A DNA stretch of 64,000 bases. Origin: Lethocerus indicus (taxonomy: Eukaryota; Arthropoda; Insecta; Hemiptera; Belostomatidae). The DNA lies in NCBI GenBank assembly GCA_019843655.1, contig JACDQD010000011.1, forward strand, positions 9,466,604 to 9,530,603, written 5' to 3'. Positions 35,105 through 47,714 of this stretch are shown here, piece by piece. The translations under genes were made by a program, and so were the position numbers. How positions within the stretch are numbered: position 1 is the stretch's first letter; each line of letters opens with the position of its first letter. The notes below the pieces were generated by a model, which was not told where the DNA came from, searched no databases, and worked only from the letters and a program-made list of their open reading frames with translations.

Positions 35105-36610
35105 CAAGTGCTTAAGCGATGATGACTGTCTTTAAAGCCTTCTATCATTACTCTGTTATGTGACAAAGGCTCGGTTATATATTACTACCCTTTTTACACC
35201 ACTGAAACTCCGTCCAGAAGTGATATGTCTCTTATGATATTCCGCTATAATTACATCTCTATAGTATTCGACCAATAACTGTAATTATACCGTTATGAAT
35301 TTACGTATTACAACATTATTACTAACTTCGGATGAGTTCGCGTAATACTGTGGGAGAACGCATCAGTGCATCAGGAGTGGACCTCCATTTGTCCGAAATT
35401 CTTCCTATTTTTGGAAATGCTTCCATAACTAGCGAGCTCTAGTGGAAGCCCTTTCCCTCCAGGGAGCGTAGAACACCGGGAGTTAGTGATAATTCAAATT
35501 CTGGTCACGGAAACCTTCGCACACTTACATTATAGTACTTTTGGAGAAACAGTCCTACAAATCTCTTGGGGTACCTTGTTCCTGTGGAATTTTATTTCCG
35601 ATGGTCATTTATTTACGGTGATAACTTGTGCACAGTATTCATCTAAACAGTTGTAATGAAATAAATAGTTTTGTACATTCTTGTGCCACGACATTAAAGA
35701 CCTATTTTGGGATCTCGGTGGCGAACATAGTGAATGATAAAAATTTATCACGATGCATAACTTTTAGCTTAATAAATAAATAAACATCAATGCTTTTAAT
35801 TTATGATTTTCGTAGTGAGTTTCAGTGGTTTGGGAGAGATAAAACGATTAAAATTAGTTCCCTTCCCGTTCTATAAACAGAAGTTATATTATCTTGATCT
35901 CAAAATATGGAAAAATGGAAGCCTTTTTATCTTTTTACATTCCTTTTCGATGTTGACCGGCGTGAAATTTTAAAAAAGGGAGGTCGTATTATTTTTAATC
36001 GCTCGACCTCAGATTCCGAGCGCGCGAAAATTGTTTTCCAGACAGACGCCTGTCGTTTCTGTTTTTTTACAGCGAAAATTCGCAATAAAGCTTTATTGCG
36101 TTACAAAATGTTGCGTGTGCCGCGTTTCACGTTTACTGCCCGCATAAACAACAGGAAAACCTGCGAGTATTCGTTGCCGACCGCTCATTGAAATGTTGTA
36201 AATTTTTCTTTTTCCACCGCATTGAATTATCTTTATTTTTTTAAATATTTCTCCCCCCGAAGGCGTTTTGTTTTTACGGCTCGCCGTTTTTCACGGTTTC
36301 ATTCCTAGTGTACGCTGTATTTCGGAGAATCGGCTCATTTCCATATGAATCGTCGAAAAAATCCTTTCAAATTCGTCATTCAATTTTCCCTTTATAGTAC
36401 GCAAACATGTATCTATACATTCATTAGGTTAAGTCACAATTGTAGTTATTCAAATCTCATATTAAGGGCACCTATCAGCTGCCAATGTATGCCGGTTGCT
36501 TTCTATACAGGAATCAACAGTAACATCCCTGTCAATATTATGCATCATTCATTTAAGATAATAATATCGAGTTATAATTTCGTCCTATGCTGGGTTCGTG
36601 AGCTTTCAAA
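35105..36610. other. Non-coding stretch
   Basis: Only short repeat G copy 2 (35325-35360, TCGCGTAATACTGTGGG) is recognised. The rest is AT-rich with a moderately GC-rich patch at about 35990-36140. Confidence 0.5.
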
Positions 36611-36612
36611 AT

Positions 36613-36763
36613 ACGCTATCTAAATTCTTAGTCTTTTATGCTGCGAATACCGCCTTAATGCAATGAATAATGCAGGTATTTAGTGTAGGTCTTCCTTCGT
36701 TTGAATATTGTTTCTCTAATGAATTGCGTAATACGTCCGTTATGTAAACTTTTCTAATTTGTG
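36613..36763 (+). repeat. Dispersed repeat H, copy 1
   Basis: Shares GCTATCTA, TTTTATG, ATGAATAATGCA, TTCNTTTGAATATT, and TATGTA..CTT blocks with 39380-39512. It ends exactly where the ribozyme-family relic at 36762 begins, so both may be parts of one element. Confidence 0.5.
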
Positions 36764-36830
36764 CTACTGAAGATGGCGAATAGCCGAACCCGTTGTAAAA
36801 GACCAAACCAGGGGGAGGAGGTAGAATTTC
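36762..36830 (+). repeat. Decayed copy of the ribozyme/palindrome family (right arm type)
   Basis: GCTA, CTGAAGA, T, GGC, loop, GCC, GAAC (GAAA changed), CCGTTG, then AAAAGACCAAACCAG and GGAGGAGGTAG. The outer part matches 5341-5369. The GTC triplet is lost. Confidence 0.6.
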
Positions 36831-36989
36831 GAGAAAACGGCGGTAAACATAATTAGTTGCCGTTGACATCCTGCCTTTCCTAGAACAGTGACCCTGGTAA
36901 TGTGTTCAGAACGGTCATTCTGGCAGAAACTAGTTTCCCCATTTCTTTCAGCGACTCCTACCTCCCGACGCCGTTGGTGATGCATGAGT

Positions 36990-37915
36990 CCCCTTTCCCC
37001 AAACTATTTATTTGCCGCCTTCACTAGCTAAATCCATTCCTTTCGGTCAGCTATTTTCCTAAAATATCGCCGAATTTACCGCAAAGAACGATGGCGGGAA
37101 TCCGAGCACTATATTCGCTAACCCGTCCAAAAACACCTTCTAATTTTAAAATAATTTTCTAGTATATATAGTAAGGATTACGTGGTCGAGAGAATGTCTC
37201 AGAAGCCTGTCTTGGGTAAAGTAATATATCCAGGGAAGAAAACTTAAATACTCATTGAATTCGCCATTACTTGTTCTAATGTATTAATCTGTTAAGAAAC
37301 CGATAATTATATTTTAATATTATTTATTACGGGTGTATCGGGACGGCTGGAAAACAGCATGTTTCATTCAAGTAGTCGGTACATAACCGACCAAAGAACT
37401 CATGTACCATTCTTTAGTATTTATGTGAATATCGAAAGCAGTTTTCTGTGTAACTTTATTCTGTCTGTTCAAACGTGTGTATAGTCTGTAATTCCGGCAT
37501 TAGAAACGTCGGGTAGATAGACCGGTTTCCTCTGTCTTGCTACTGTAATTCCGCCGGGCCAAATCCGAAGGCAAAAAAGGATATCCTGGACGAGTAGCGG
37601 GAGCCGGGCAGGTTAATGGGGTACTGGGACTTGTGGTTAATTATTCAAGCCGGGAGTGGGAGGAGTCGGGTACGCCGGGCCATGATATATAGCACCCCAC
37701 TTGGAGGAGACTCCTCCCCCCTTACCACCTTTGTTCATCATATCCCACCCAGACATCAGTGTTCCAACTAATACTCCGCTCCATTCCGACCGGCTTCCGA
37801 GTTAATTCATCCGATTACGTCGTTCTCAACAACTTTCCCGATTCTTATACCATCACTATAAAAAGTATCTTTCTTATACAACTCTACTAAGGCTCGCCCA
37901 TGTATTAACACATAT
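36990..37915. other. Non-coding stretch
   Basis: GC-rich island at about 37490-37840 with a TTAATTATTCAAG core; AT-rich elsewhere. No gene or repeat is recognised. Confidence 0.5.
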
Positions 37916-37917
37916 TT

Positions 37918-38182
37918 GTATTAACATATATTTCTGTATCTGTTATTGTTGCAACTGTAAAAAAGACAATAAGCAACAATGATACAAGCACTAACTACAA
38001 TGGACAACAATGGAGGTGAGACCCACTGATTCCCCCTTTTTTTTATTACATTTTATTTTACTTTTTTTTAAACATTTAGGTCGCGGGGCAGTTCCTTTTC
38101 AGACGTCTGTAAGTAACGTTTGGGAGATAGTAGGGTTTGGACTAGTGGATTAGGGTGATGGTTGAGTCGTGAGTGGAAATTG
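37918..38182 (-). pseudogene. Jockey-type LINE remnant B2: C-terminus and 3'UTR
   Basis: On the - strand: FHSRLNHHPNPLVQTLL, then a degraded RRLKR and PRDLNV-like end, followed by an A-rich stretch and the same UTR blocks as B1 (TCCATTGTAGTTAGTGCTTG, GTTGCAACAATAACAGA). Small indels break the frame. Confidence 0.8.
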
Positions 38183-38285
38183 TGGTATCTTTGTATGGAG
38201 TAAAATATATGAATTTAAAAATTTATATACTAGAAGAGACGGTAATATTGAGTATAATTCTTACAGTAGTTTTCTCCATCTTTTG

Positions 38286-38385
38286 GCCTCCTCTCGTTGG
38301 TTTGTCTTTTGCTAAACCGGACTATTTCGGCTGCCCCCCCATCTTCAGTATCAGTTTCCGTCAGTACGGTGGTTCGTCACTCTGG
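38286..38385 (-). repeat. Decayed copy of the ribozyme/palindrome family (left arm type)
   Basis: The + strand shows CCTCCTCTCGTTGGTTTG, TCTTTTGCTAAACCGG, TTTCGGCTG, a C run, and ATCTTCAG. On the - strand this is CTGAAGA, stem II disrupted by G expansion, GAAA, then a changed triplet region. Confidence 0.6.
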
Positions 38386-38389
38386 TAGA

Positions 38390-39375
38390 TCTTGTGGTAC
38401 ATCATGTCCTCCCACGTGTATTAAGTACGGAATAAATCCAACTTGGAAATGTAATGTACATATTTATCGCGAGCTGGCGCCATCGGGTAAGAGCCGCAGA
38501 ACCCCGAGCTATAGCACCTAAGGCGTGAATAAGACGTATTATGACGGGTCCCGATTGACAGGCACTTCTGGACGATCTGACGTGGGTACGCATAAGTATT
38601 CGATTTTTCCCCCAAGCGACGCCCTCGTCTCAGACCGCGCTTATGTTTAGTCAATAGACCGTTGTTGGTACGTTTGAAATATACCAACGACCCGGGGCCG
38701 CATAATGAGCTCCAGATAAATGCCCTGGATACACTTCGGCATCCCACGCTGCCACTACGTCCCTGTCCGTACGTATGTCTTGTTGCCATTTATTTTTCCT
38801 TCAATAGATTAACGGATCAATCGCTTAATGAAGCAAACTGACCAATAAATTTTAATTCATGGAAGAATCTGGTTATATTCACCCTGAAGTAGGGTATAAT
38901 TTCATTGATCCCGAAGTTCCCACGCACACACTGAATATAGGACGCACCTGGAGAAGTGCAAAATGGCGAAATAAACATCTCTCGCGGAGTTTTGGAGCTA
39001 AAACAAGCCTCAAATTATAACTATATGTTTGGTACCATCCTAACTTTGTTGATATTCTCCAATGGTATGCGGTTATTATTTGTTTTCGGGTCTTTTGGTT
39101 CCTTTAACCCCTTAATAGAAGACTATTTAGTAGAGCTATATATATTGCGGGTTTATAAATTTATCGTTTTATGTATATTCATTGTTCAGAAAATGGTTTG
39201 TTCGAGATGAGCCTGGTGTAATTTTCAGCGAGGTTATTTCAAGTTAGCATCCGATCAGCTTTTAAATCGACTGCTTCCTTCCTGTACAGCAATCAGCGGT
39301 AGAACATTAATGCTGAAATTTTCGTCTTATGCCGGCTTGCCAGTAGCATCCCGCGAGTAGTCGATAATAAATACC
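38390..39375. other. Non-coding stretch
   Basis: A GC-rich block at about 38430-38780 has overlapping - strand frames (up to 122 codons) without a domain. AT-rich after that. Confidence 0.5.
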
Positions 39376-39379
39376 TTAG

Positions 39380-39512
39380 AGTGCTATCTATATTATTAGT
39401 TTTTTATGATATGAATAATGCATGCACTCAGTTCCTCTGCCTTCATTTGAATATTATCCCCCATTAACGAATCATCTATGTATACTTCCGTAATTTCAGT
39501 TTATTGTGTCCA
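39380..39512 (+). repeat. Dispersed repeat H, copy 2
   Basis: Partner of 36613-36763, with an internal deletion of about 20 bases. No ribozyme-like core is left at its right end. Confidence 0.45.
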
Positions 39513-41557
39513 CTATTAAGTGAATTGGGTAAAAAGACAATTAATTATAACTATTACCTTATACATTGAACTTCAGTACGACATAATTTTGTATCTGTTT
39601 TTCATAAATAACCTGTATATACTTGCCTGTAATTTTAATTCTCTCACAACACAAATTTCATTTCTATCATCAATCTAATCAGTACTTTGAAACAATAATA
39701 CCGAAATGTGTTTCTTTTGTTGATTTGCATTAGTGGAGTAAAATATGAACAAGCTTCCCAATATAAAACGCTCCATTCAAAACCATCCCACCAATCCTTG
39801 AATTCGACGTCTCTCCTCGCATCAATTTCCTGAAAATCCCCGATTTCAGGAATTTAATTGCGGATTTTATTCTCGAAGTGCATTATTAATTACTGTGTTG
39901 GTTGAATAAATAATTAATGGAGCCAACGGTCGGGTTGTTTGTTAAGTTCTTGCAATTTCATAAGGGCCGTGTTGACTCCCCCAGTGCACTCCAGAGCAAA
40001 TTCATTCGGCCGACTTTCAAAATGATTAATTCTTATTTTCCATTTCGCTTATTATTTTGTCCGTCTTATAAATGGCCGCAATGCTCCGCTGTTAATACGA
40101 CCGGGTATATGGAGTGGTTTCCAGTCGGCAAACGGAGAAATATTCGCGTTCTCATTTTTCGACGCGTCATTAATAAAGGGTGTATGAAGGATCGCTCCGG
40201 TTTAAAGTGAACTGGACAATCCTACAAAAAAATATTCTGTAGGATATTATTTAATTATTTATTTAATCAAAGAAATTACAAATCGCAGACGTTTTAACGC
40301 AAGAGTCATGGGAGTTATGAAATTACTAATTCTGAGTTTTCAGTCAACCGTGTAATATTGTGTAAATATCTATTACATATTACATTATCTTGACCTATCG
40401 TTGCTGTATTTCCGGTTGCATTGATTATATTAAATTTATTAGTTGCTACCTTCTGTTATTGTTATTCAAATAGACATTTACTACACACGCAGAATTTAAT
40501 TCCGAACGTAATCGACTAGGCTATTATTTATTAATATATCTGAAAATATTAATGTTACACTTTTCTATTTTATCATTCCGCTCTGGATCCGCCGCTCCTT
40601 TGGCGGGCCCGAAAATTATAATTAGTCCCCTTTTTGTTTTTAATTACCTAGTTTCTTGGGTTTATTAATATTGTCCGAATCGTATAAGGTGATCATGTTT
40701 AACCGTAAAAGCTGTTTTAATCGCCGTTCCCACACTCAACGTTAATGGGGAGGCGTTATCTGAGCCGGCCATCTCGTCTGGGGGCGGGGATGCGTTTTCA
40801 GCATTGGTACCGCCCGTGCTGAATCGGTTAATTCCCCCTCTAACCCGCCCCTTAAAATTCCGTCGGACGGAAAGATGTCTATCTTTGATGTTCGAAGCTG
40901 AACGCCCGTAAACGGCGGTCTCGTCGCATCTCCGTGTGCAACTGGAACGGGAGTAAGCATTTTATCCTATATCGCGTAAAATTAATAGAATTCCGACAGT
41001 AAACAGTCGATATAATTTAATTTGAAAAATACATTAATATATGAAACAATTATGGGTCTCAATTAGAGCTTTCATCATAGGTTGGACCTATTTTTGAACT
41101 TCCCCTTTATTTGTATTGTTGTGGGTTTGTTTCAATCTGAACTTCTGTTAAAAAATAGACGTTTGTAAGTAACATATGTTGATTTCAGTTACTCTTTTCG
41201 CGAATCCGGTGTAGTTATTAAAATTCTTTAGTATCTTAAGGTACTAAACTGCACATTCAATAAAATATATATAGCTCTGGGACCCATTAAAAAAATAATA
41301 CTGACGAGTATATAGGGCTGCAAAATGTTCGGGAAATAAGTACAGATATCGAAATTACACCTTCATTCTTCCCGCATATGCCCCTAATGTAGCATAAGGA
41401 GATCAAGCATTCTACTTTCGGCCAGTACTTGGGTTTTTTGGGGGCCCAGGGACTCGTGTTCGGGGGCGATAACAATTTCCCTCGGCGATAAATAACCGGT
41501 CGAACGGAGTCTGTGTTATAGCGGCCCGGAGGGTTAGGCCGTTAAACGGCCGGGAGT

Positions 41558-41601
41558 CCCTCCCTCCCTCCCTCTCTCTCTCCCTCCCTCACTCTCTTTC
41601 T
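41558..41601 (-). repeat. Polypyrimidine tract; G-quadruplex motif on - strand
   Basis: Four CCC runs separated by single T (41558-41572), then CT-rich sequence. The - strand reads GGGAGGGAGGGAGGGA, a canonical four-run quadruplex pattern with 1-nt loops. Confidence 0.85.
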
Positions 41602-44600
41602 CACTCCGCCGTGTCGAAAACACTCCCCGACACTCCTCTCTACTCCTGTCCGGGATAAATCTCGGCCGGCCCGAAAATGGCCTTCCTTAACACGGTGGCC
41701 GTTTGTGCTAATATCCCGGTAATTTATGTTGTATCGGCAACGACGGGCTCGATATCACGGCACAACGAGCCAAATATATGGACCTCCCCCGAAATTTTTT
41801 AGCCCTTCTTCATCCCCCGTCGTCTGAGGAAGGGGTGGAAGGCGGTATTCATCCCTTACACGAAAACACGGATGGCGTTCCCTATTATTTATCGGCTTAG
41901 ATTCGGGAATGAGCTGTTTTCACCCAACTCGCCGACATACTGAAATCAAGAATTTCTTTCAGGTATTTTCTTTGAGGGTTCTCAAATTCCATCGCGATGA
42001 AGAATATATAAATCCTGAAGATAACGTTAAGCATTATCACACATGCCACATAAACCGATAAGTAACGATACTGTGCAGGTACTCACGCCAGTATAATTCC
42101 TGTGTGAATTTCGATACCTTAGGATAACCTTATATCAGAATCGTAGTAAAAAGATCAATAAATTGGGTCAGCACTGAGCGCATTTTTTATGTCTGGAACA
42201 GCTGAAATTAACTAAAGCTAAAATTTTTATTTATGGAGGTTCTTAAAAATCCAGCACTCTTCCTAGTATTCCTTCGCTGAATATCTTCTCAGGTATTGAT
42301 TCTTAAGCAATTAAGTACATCGGTAGGAGCATAAAATACCTGGCGGAGAGTTCATGAAAGAATTTCATGCTATGAATCATTGATGGGGAACGCTTCCATG
42401 TTCTTGGCGCATTGTTCTCCGGATACCGCACATTCCGAATGCGCTCACGCTCCCGGTAGCACTAAATTTCGGTAGGGAATTATATAAAATATTTCTACAG
42501 CGGGGAAATATTTTATACTCGAGCGTTCGGACGCACGAATCTCCGAGCAATTTGAGAACTACTCAATTATGTTTTTTACCATTTTGGTATGTACAATGTC
42601 ACTGGAGTTACGATCATGTCAGAAAACGATTTTGACTATTAGGACCAAATAGGACCATTTGTTTTGTATTTGAACCGTTTTCAAAAAAATATTGTGTACT
42701 AGTTTACGAATAAATATATAGGCACTATTTAATTGATGTTGGAAGTAATCATACCTGAGATTACGGTATCGTAATTCATCATTTTGGCAACTTGTAAGAC
42801 GTGTTTTCTGCATAAATAAAATTTACACGCTTGGAAGATTCAAAGCCATTGCGAAATCGTCCATTTTTTCGCAACGTCCGCCCCTTTCAGTAATTATTTT
42901 CACGCTGGACATTTTCTTTTTGTGCGTCGACGGGGCTTAGGCTCGCGATCCTGTCGCCGCTTAATCCAACTAATTGCGCCCGGATTGAACACGTTGAATA
43001 AATAATTGTCAACACCCTTCGCCTGGCACGACTCGGGGCGGAATAGTTTTGTATTTCAGGCATAATTAATGCCCAAGTCGTTTTTACATTGCGGACAAAT
43101 TCCGGTTCTTGGACTCGAACCGTTATCCGGAGTCGAAGAAGAAAATTGTTGGGCGTCAAAAAGTTTCAACTCAATTTGCTGGTACTTGTTTTCTGAGAAA
43201 TTTAAGATAATGTCATTTTACATAAGTTTTATTTAATTTTAATACGGTTCCGTATATTTAGCTATTAATTGAAACTTTATATAAAAATGTTCACTATCAT
43301 AAAGTTTCAGTTTGGAATCGCCTTTAATTTTCCATTGGATTTTTCAGTGAAATAATTGAATTGCGTCACTTTTGATCATTGAGATCAAGTCTCTTCAGAG
43401 ATGAATTGAACTCCTTAACTTGTGGCAACGGGTTATAATTAAATTCACCCTACTCCTATACTGTTATATTGTACACTTATATTACTCGTTTCATTGGTCC
43501 TGTAGTTTTATTTTGGGGTCCACCAAGCCAGTTACGAGGTCTTAAGAGAACAGAGACGAGACCTACACGACACGTAAAGGAAATTGCTCAATAACCATTC
43601 CCGCTTACCGCTCGTAGGCTTTGTTCTGCTTTTAGCGGGCTACTCTGTAGTCGTACTACAACACGAAGTACAGTCTAGAAGAGCACACTGATCAGAGATT
43701 TTTTGTGGTTATCCAGTTAAAAAATAATTTTATCTCGCGCTTTTTTTAAAAATCTATTCCACCCTCTCCATTAATACGTTAATGTTACCATATATATTAT
43801 GGTACCTCATCTCATCATCGCTTCAGCGTTAGAGTGTTCCGAACCGCCGTGGACCCGGCGACGAATTTATTAAACTTTATTAAATTTGTCGCGGTTTATT
43901 GCTTCCAGGGGGGCTCCAATCGGACTGTGCGAGTCTTTAGAAACCAATTTCATAACCGCGTCAACGTCTCGGGTTTTGTCACGTCCGGGATATTGGAATA
44001 CGCCCGTCTCACACATTTAATCATATTCCTTTACAGTATTTTATTTATATTTGTTACGGAGACCGAAATATTGCACTCATCGAAAAAGATTATTTATTCT
44101 TGGGGCCTAACTGCATAGTTTCTCCTTGATATTAACATTTTCTCCTAGAGTGGGCAAATATTTATATATATAGTAATATTTATGAATATAGTAATATTCT
44201 TTATGAATCATCTACACTAGAGACAATTCATTGTTATATTGCTATAGTCGAAGATTCCATATTTTCACATAAATAGGATGGGAAAGCTTCTTTATCGTAA
44301 CATAAAGTCCGGCCGGATTAACCCCTTAGATTAAACCCTTTTTGGCGGCGAAGAAGAAATAATTTCCGCCGATATTAAGGCCGGAGTTTATCACCTCGGC
44401 GGTATTTTTCATTATTTCCATTTATCCGAGTGGCCCCTACGGATATAGTTCGGGGTCGGGAATATACATCCATTGATTTAGATAATGGGCCCCCCTCCCA
44501 CCACAACAAGGCCGAACAGGGACACTTCTGAGGCATTAAACCGATAATTCGTGAAGATTTCAGTTTACGAGCGCCCGTATATACCAGTGTATTTTTATCG

Positions 44601-45561
44601 AAAAGGCGTTTCACACGTTTTCCCTTATCTCAGGGCCGGCGGTGGGAAAAATGCTCGCTTCAAGTGGAATATAAATCGACGGGAGTTTTAAATGACGGGC
44701 GTAAAATACAGTGTACGCAACAATGTTGTATACGAGGGAATCAACACGCCTGCGAATTGTACGAATTGCGGAACCATAAAAAGTGTTCATTCTGCGTATT
44801 AAGTTTGGGATCGCGAGGAATAAGAGTAGTTAGTATCAGGTGAATAAAAATTCATTTATGGTATTATTTTGGGGAGTACTATTTAAATTGTTCTTGCAAT
44901 TTTGTCTCAAGACCGGTTTCCCCTTTTATTCCCTCAGTAATAAATACTTTCAGTAATAAGGATGTATATAGCGATTACAACCAAGAGCTCAAGGATCCGA
45001 ATAACGCAATCAGGTGAAAATTTCATGAATATATCATGAAATATACATCTATTTCTATTATAGAATCATGATTTCTATCAAAAATAGATATATAGTTAGT
45101 ACTCCTTTCTGCGCAAATTTGTTTCTAAATTCGCACCGTTAAATACTATTGACTAATAAATCAAGTATTAAGAATATAAAAGAAAATCTTCCCAAGTGTC
45201 CATGCGATACCAACATTTAGACTTTTTAGTATTAAATTCCCATGCAACGTCGTAACAGCGATAGTAATTTATAAAATTATGATAAATTATTTTGAACGCT
45301 CCATTTTGAAACGTTCCACAATCGTTTAATATTTAGCGCGTTTGTACTTGTACTATAAATAGACTGTTGTTATTTTGGAAAAATCTTATTTGGTTCCGAG
45401 CTGGGTTTCTTTGAGAAAAAAGGTAGCTTTGATGTTTCGGCTTTCAGCCCGTAGGCCGGGGCCTAAGTGAATTATGATGAAAACCTCTAACCCGGCTCTC
45501 TAAATTGAGCAGCCGGCGGGGTATTTCCATTCTGAGAGGATCTCGAGACCTCACTGCGGAG

Positions 45562-45669
45562 GGGTAAACTTCGTCCAATTGAGAGACGCTACCCGGCCGA
45601 CTGTTCAAACTCTAAATATTGAGCATAATTTCCGTGTGTGACTTACCTCAGCGAAGGGGAAGTTTACCC
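45562..45669. repeat. Inverted repeat, 11 bp arms
   Basis: GGGTAAACTTC (45562-45572) and GAAGTTTACCC (45659-45669) are perfect inverted copies 86 bp apart in a GC-rich island. GTAAAC is a forkhead-type core; this is a suggestion only. Confidence 0.5.
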
Positions 45670-47661
45670 TGTTCTCGGATTACCGAAACGAAGTGCTCCG
45701 ATGCCTCCCGCACCTAGACCTTCATTTAAGCTAACTTAACTACTAGCTAACTTAAGCAAGTTATAAATTGATTTACTTACAAACAAAAATATACTCATTG
45801 TCACGGATTGGTTTCCGTTAAGATCGCGTATTGTTGTGGGAAGAACTTCAGGGAGTTTATTTTCTGGTTCATCTGTTTTTAAATACTACCATGTTCATGG
45901 AGAATGGAAAATCTTTAAATTGTTTCTTGGGGCCTTAATAGTCCCCGAGTCCTTATCTATGTTTCTCTCCCTAATTTCTGCCTAACTAGTATATTCATAG
46001 AAATACTAGTTAGAAATAATTCTGCAGAATAAGTAAAACCTGGTGTCATTTAGGTTTAAAAACAGGGAAATATGTTCAAATTACTAGAAATTGATTGTTA
46101 TAAGCGTAAAGAAAACTGAAATAAAGACGCCTTGTTTTCTCTACCCTTTTTGGACAATCCTGTGCTTTGGAAAGGCTGTGCCTTTACCCTCCGGTATGCT
46201 TTCGATCCACAAGGCGTATACCTATGTGTATAAAGCCTCAGGGACCGAGTTCCGAATTAATTTGTCGGATGATTAGCGGTTCGCGTCGCGTTTCATTATA
46301 ATGTTTTACGAGCCTTCCCAATAAAAATTCCTGAGCGAACGACCCCCGGCAATAAATTTTGGCCGTCCGGCGTGCGACTCCTGCGGGGTCCCACGTTTTA
46401 TTTCGCATGAAAACGTCGTTAGACGCTCGTAAAACCGTTATCTAGAAATCCTTTACGACGTACCAAATACTTTTCGGGAACTGCGTCCGCGCGGTCTCTA
46501 AATTGTTGCAGCCTGTCCCTCCTCATCAGATACTACACGGCTGGAAAATATACGATAGTAATGAAGAATTATGAAATAAGAGGGAAAATATTAGGTATTT
46601 CGAAGATAAAGAGGAATAAATTAGTTGTGTTAGTGCCACCCAGACGAGAGAATGAATTGAAACAAAAACTCGAATTAGGTATTTCGGGTATTGGGTTTAG
46701 ACAATGTAGGATATCATTCAGCGAAATTATGCTACGATATTAATTCATTTCTAGTTGAAACTCCGACAATTTGTGTTTGTTAGTTTTATTAGCAATACTA
46801 GAAGAAACACTTAGGATAAAAAATCAGCATTAAAAATTTGCATAATTTGAAATTCGATTAGATAATTGTTAATTGTTCGAACAAAATTTCAGCCCGATCG
46901 CCTAAAGTAAAAAATATATTTATTCGTGAGAAAATCGTCGGAAGTGTTCCCGCCAAAATAGAAATAATCGAAAACTTTCTTTTCAATACTGTAAGATTCG
47001 CGAGATATTTTGTAACCGGGTACGTTGCGAAACCGGGTTCGGGGCAGAGACGGCTAATCATTTTAACGAGCTCTCACAGCCCAGTAAGGATAAGCCGGAT
47101 CGCAGCTTGTGAATATGGAAATGGGAAAAATGTAATTTCGCGTCGTTAAAATTAGCTTCAGGAGGCGTTGCATATTTTCCACCGGACACGATATTCTACG
47201 GGTAATGAGAACGACAATTTCGCATGAAAAATTTTCCCAAGAAAACCCATTTCTTGATACGTATATCTGACTATTTGATGAATAAAGCCAAATTTTCATA
47301 TGTCACAGAGTGGATTTAAGACGCAGATAGGAGGTTTTTTAAACCGTTAAAATTAACCGTAAAAATAAAAATAATAAATTGTGATAATAAATTAACACCC
47401 GAATATTCTGTTCGCATTCCGTCTGGTGATATATCTCCAGCGACCTCTTTCACCTCCGCTTAAGTATCCTGAACTAATGCGCTACAACTATTATCTTCCA
47501 AGGACTGTACATTAGTTAACTAATCCTTTTTTATGACCAGAATTTAATTAGCGGCTGTCTATCGTCTATTTAACGATATCGGTCTGGAGCCGTCGACGCG
47601 GTTCACCTTCTACCGTTGATAATTCTCCTCGAATCGTAAAGCGACCTAAGGCTAAAAAATA

Positions 47662-47669
47662 AATATATA

Positions 47670-47713
<44 letters not shown>
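47662..47713. repeat. (AT)n microsatellite
   Basis: About 25 AT units with one C interruption at the left. Confidence 0.97.

Positions 47714-47714
<1 letters not shown>

Noticed and set aside
35090..35130. TATAGCCAAGTGCTTAAGC, resembling a tRNA A box
   Set aside because: No B box at a proper distance and no cloverleaf; not called as tRNA or SINE. The same applies to TATAGCCGAGT at 50640 and GGGATCGAATTCC near 51163.
38421..38789. 122-codon - strand ORF
   Set aside because: No domain, no splice support, and overlapping frames in the same island.
41150..41180. GACGTTTGTAAGTAAC as another jockey B remnant
   Set aside because: Only about 15 bases match copy B2 and the flanks do not align.
41951..41970. 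TTTCTTTCAG|GTATTT resembling a ratchet point
   Set aside because: The donor half (GTATTT) is too weak.
42281..42300. ATCTTCTCAG|GTATTG resembling a ratchet point
   Set aside because: Weak donor and an interrupted pyrimidine tract.
45600..45790. Strong - strand donor CTGAG|GTAAGT at 45641
   Set aside because: All three frames behind it have stops close by and there is no good acceptor.
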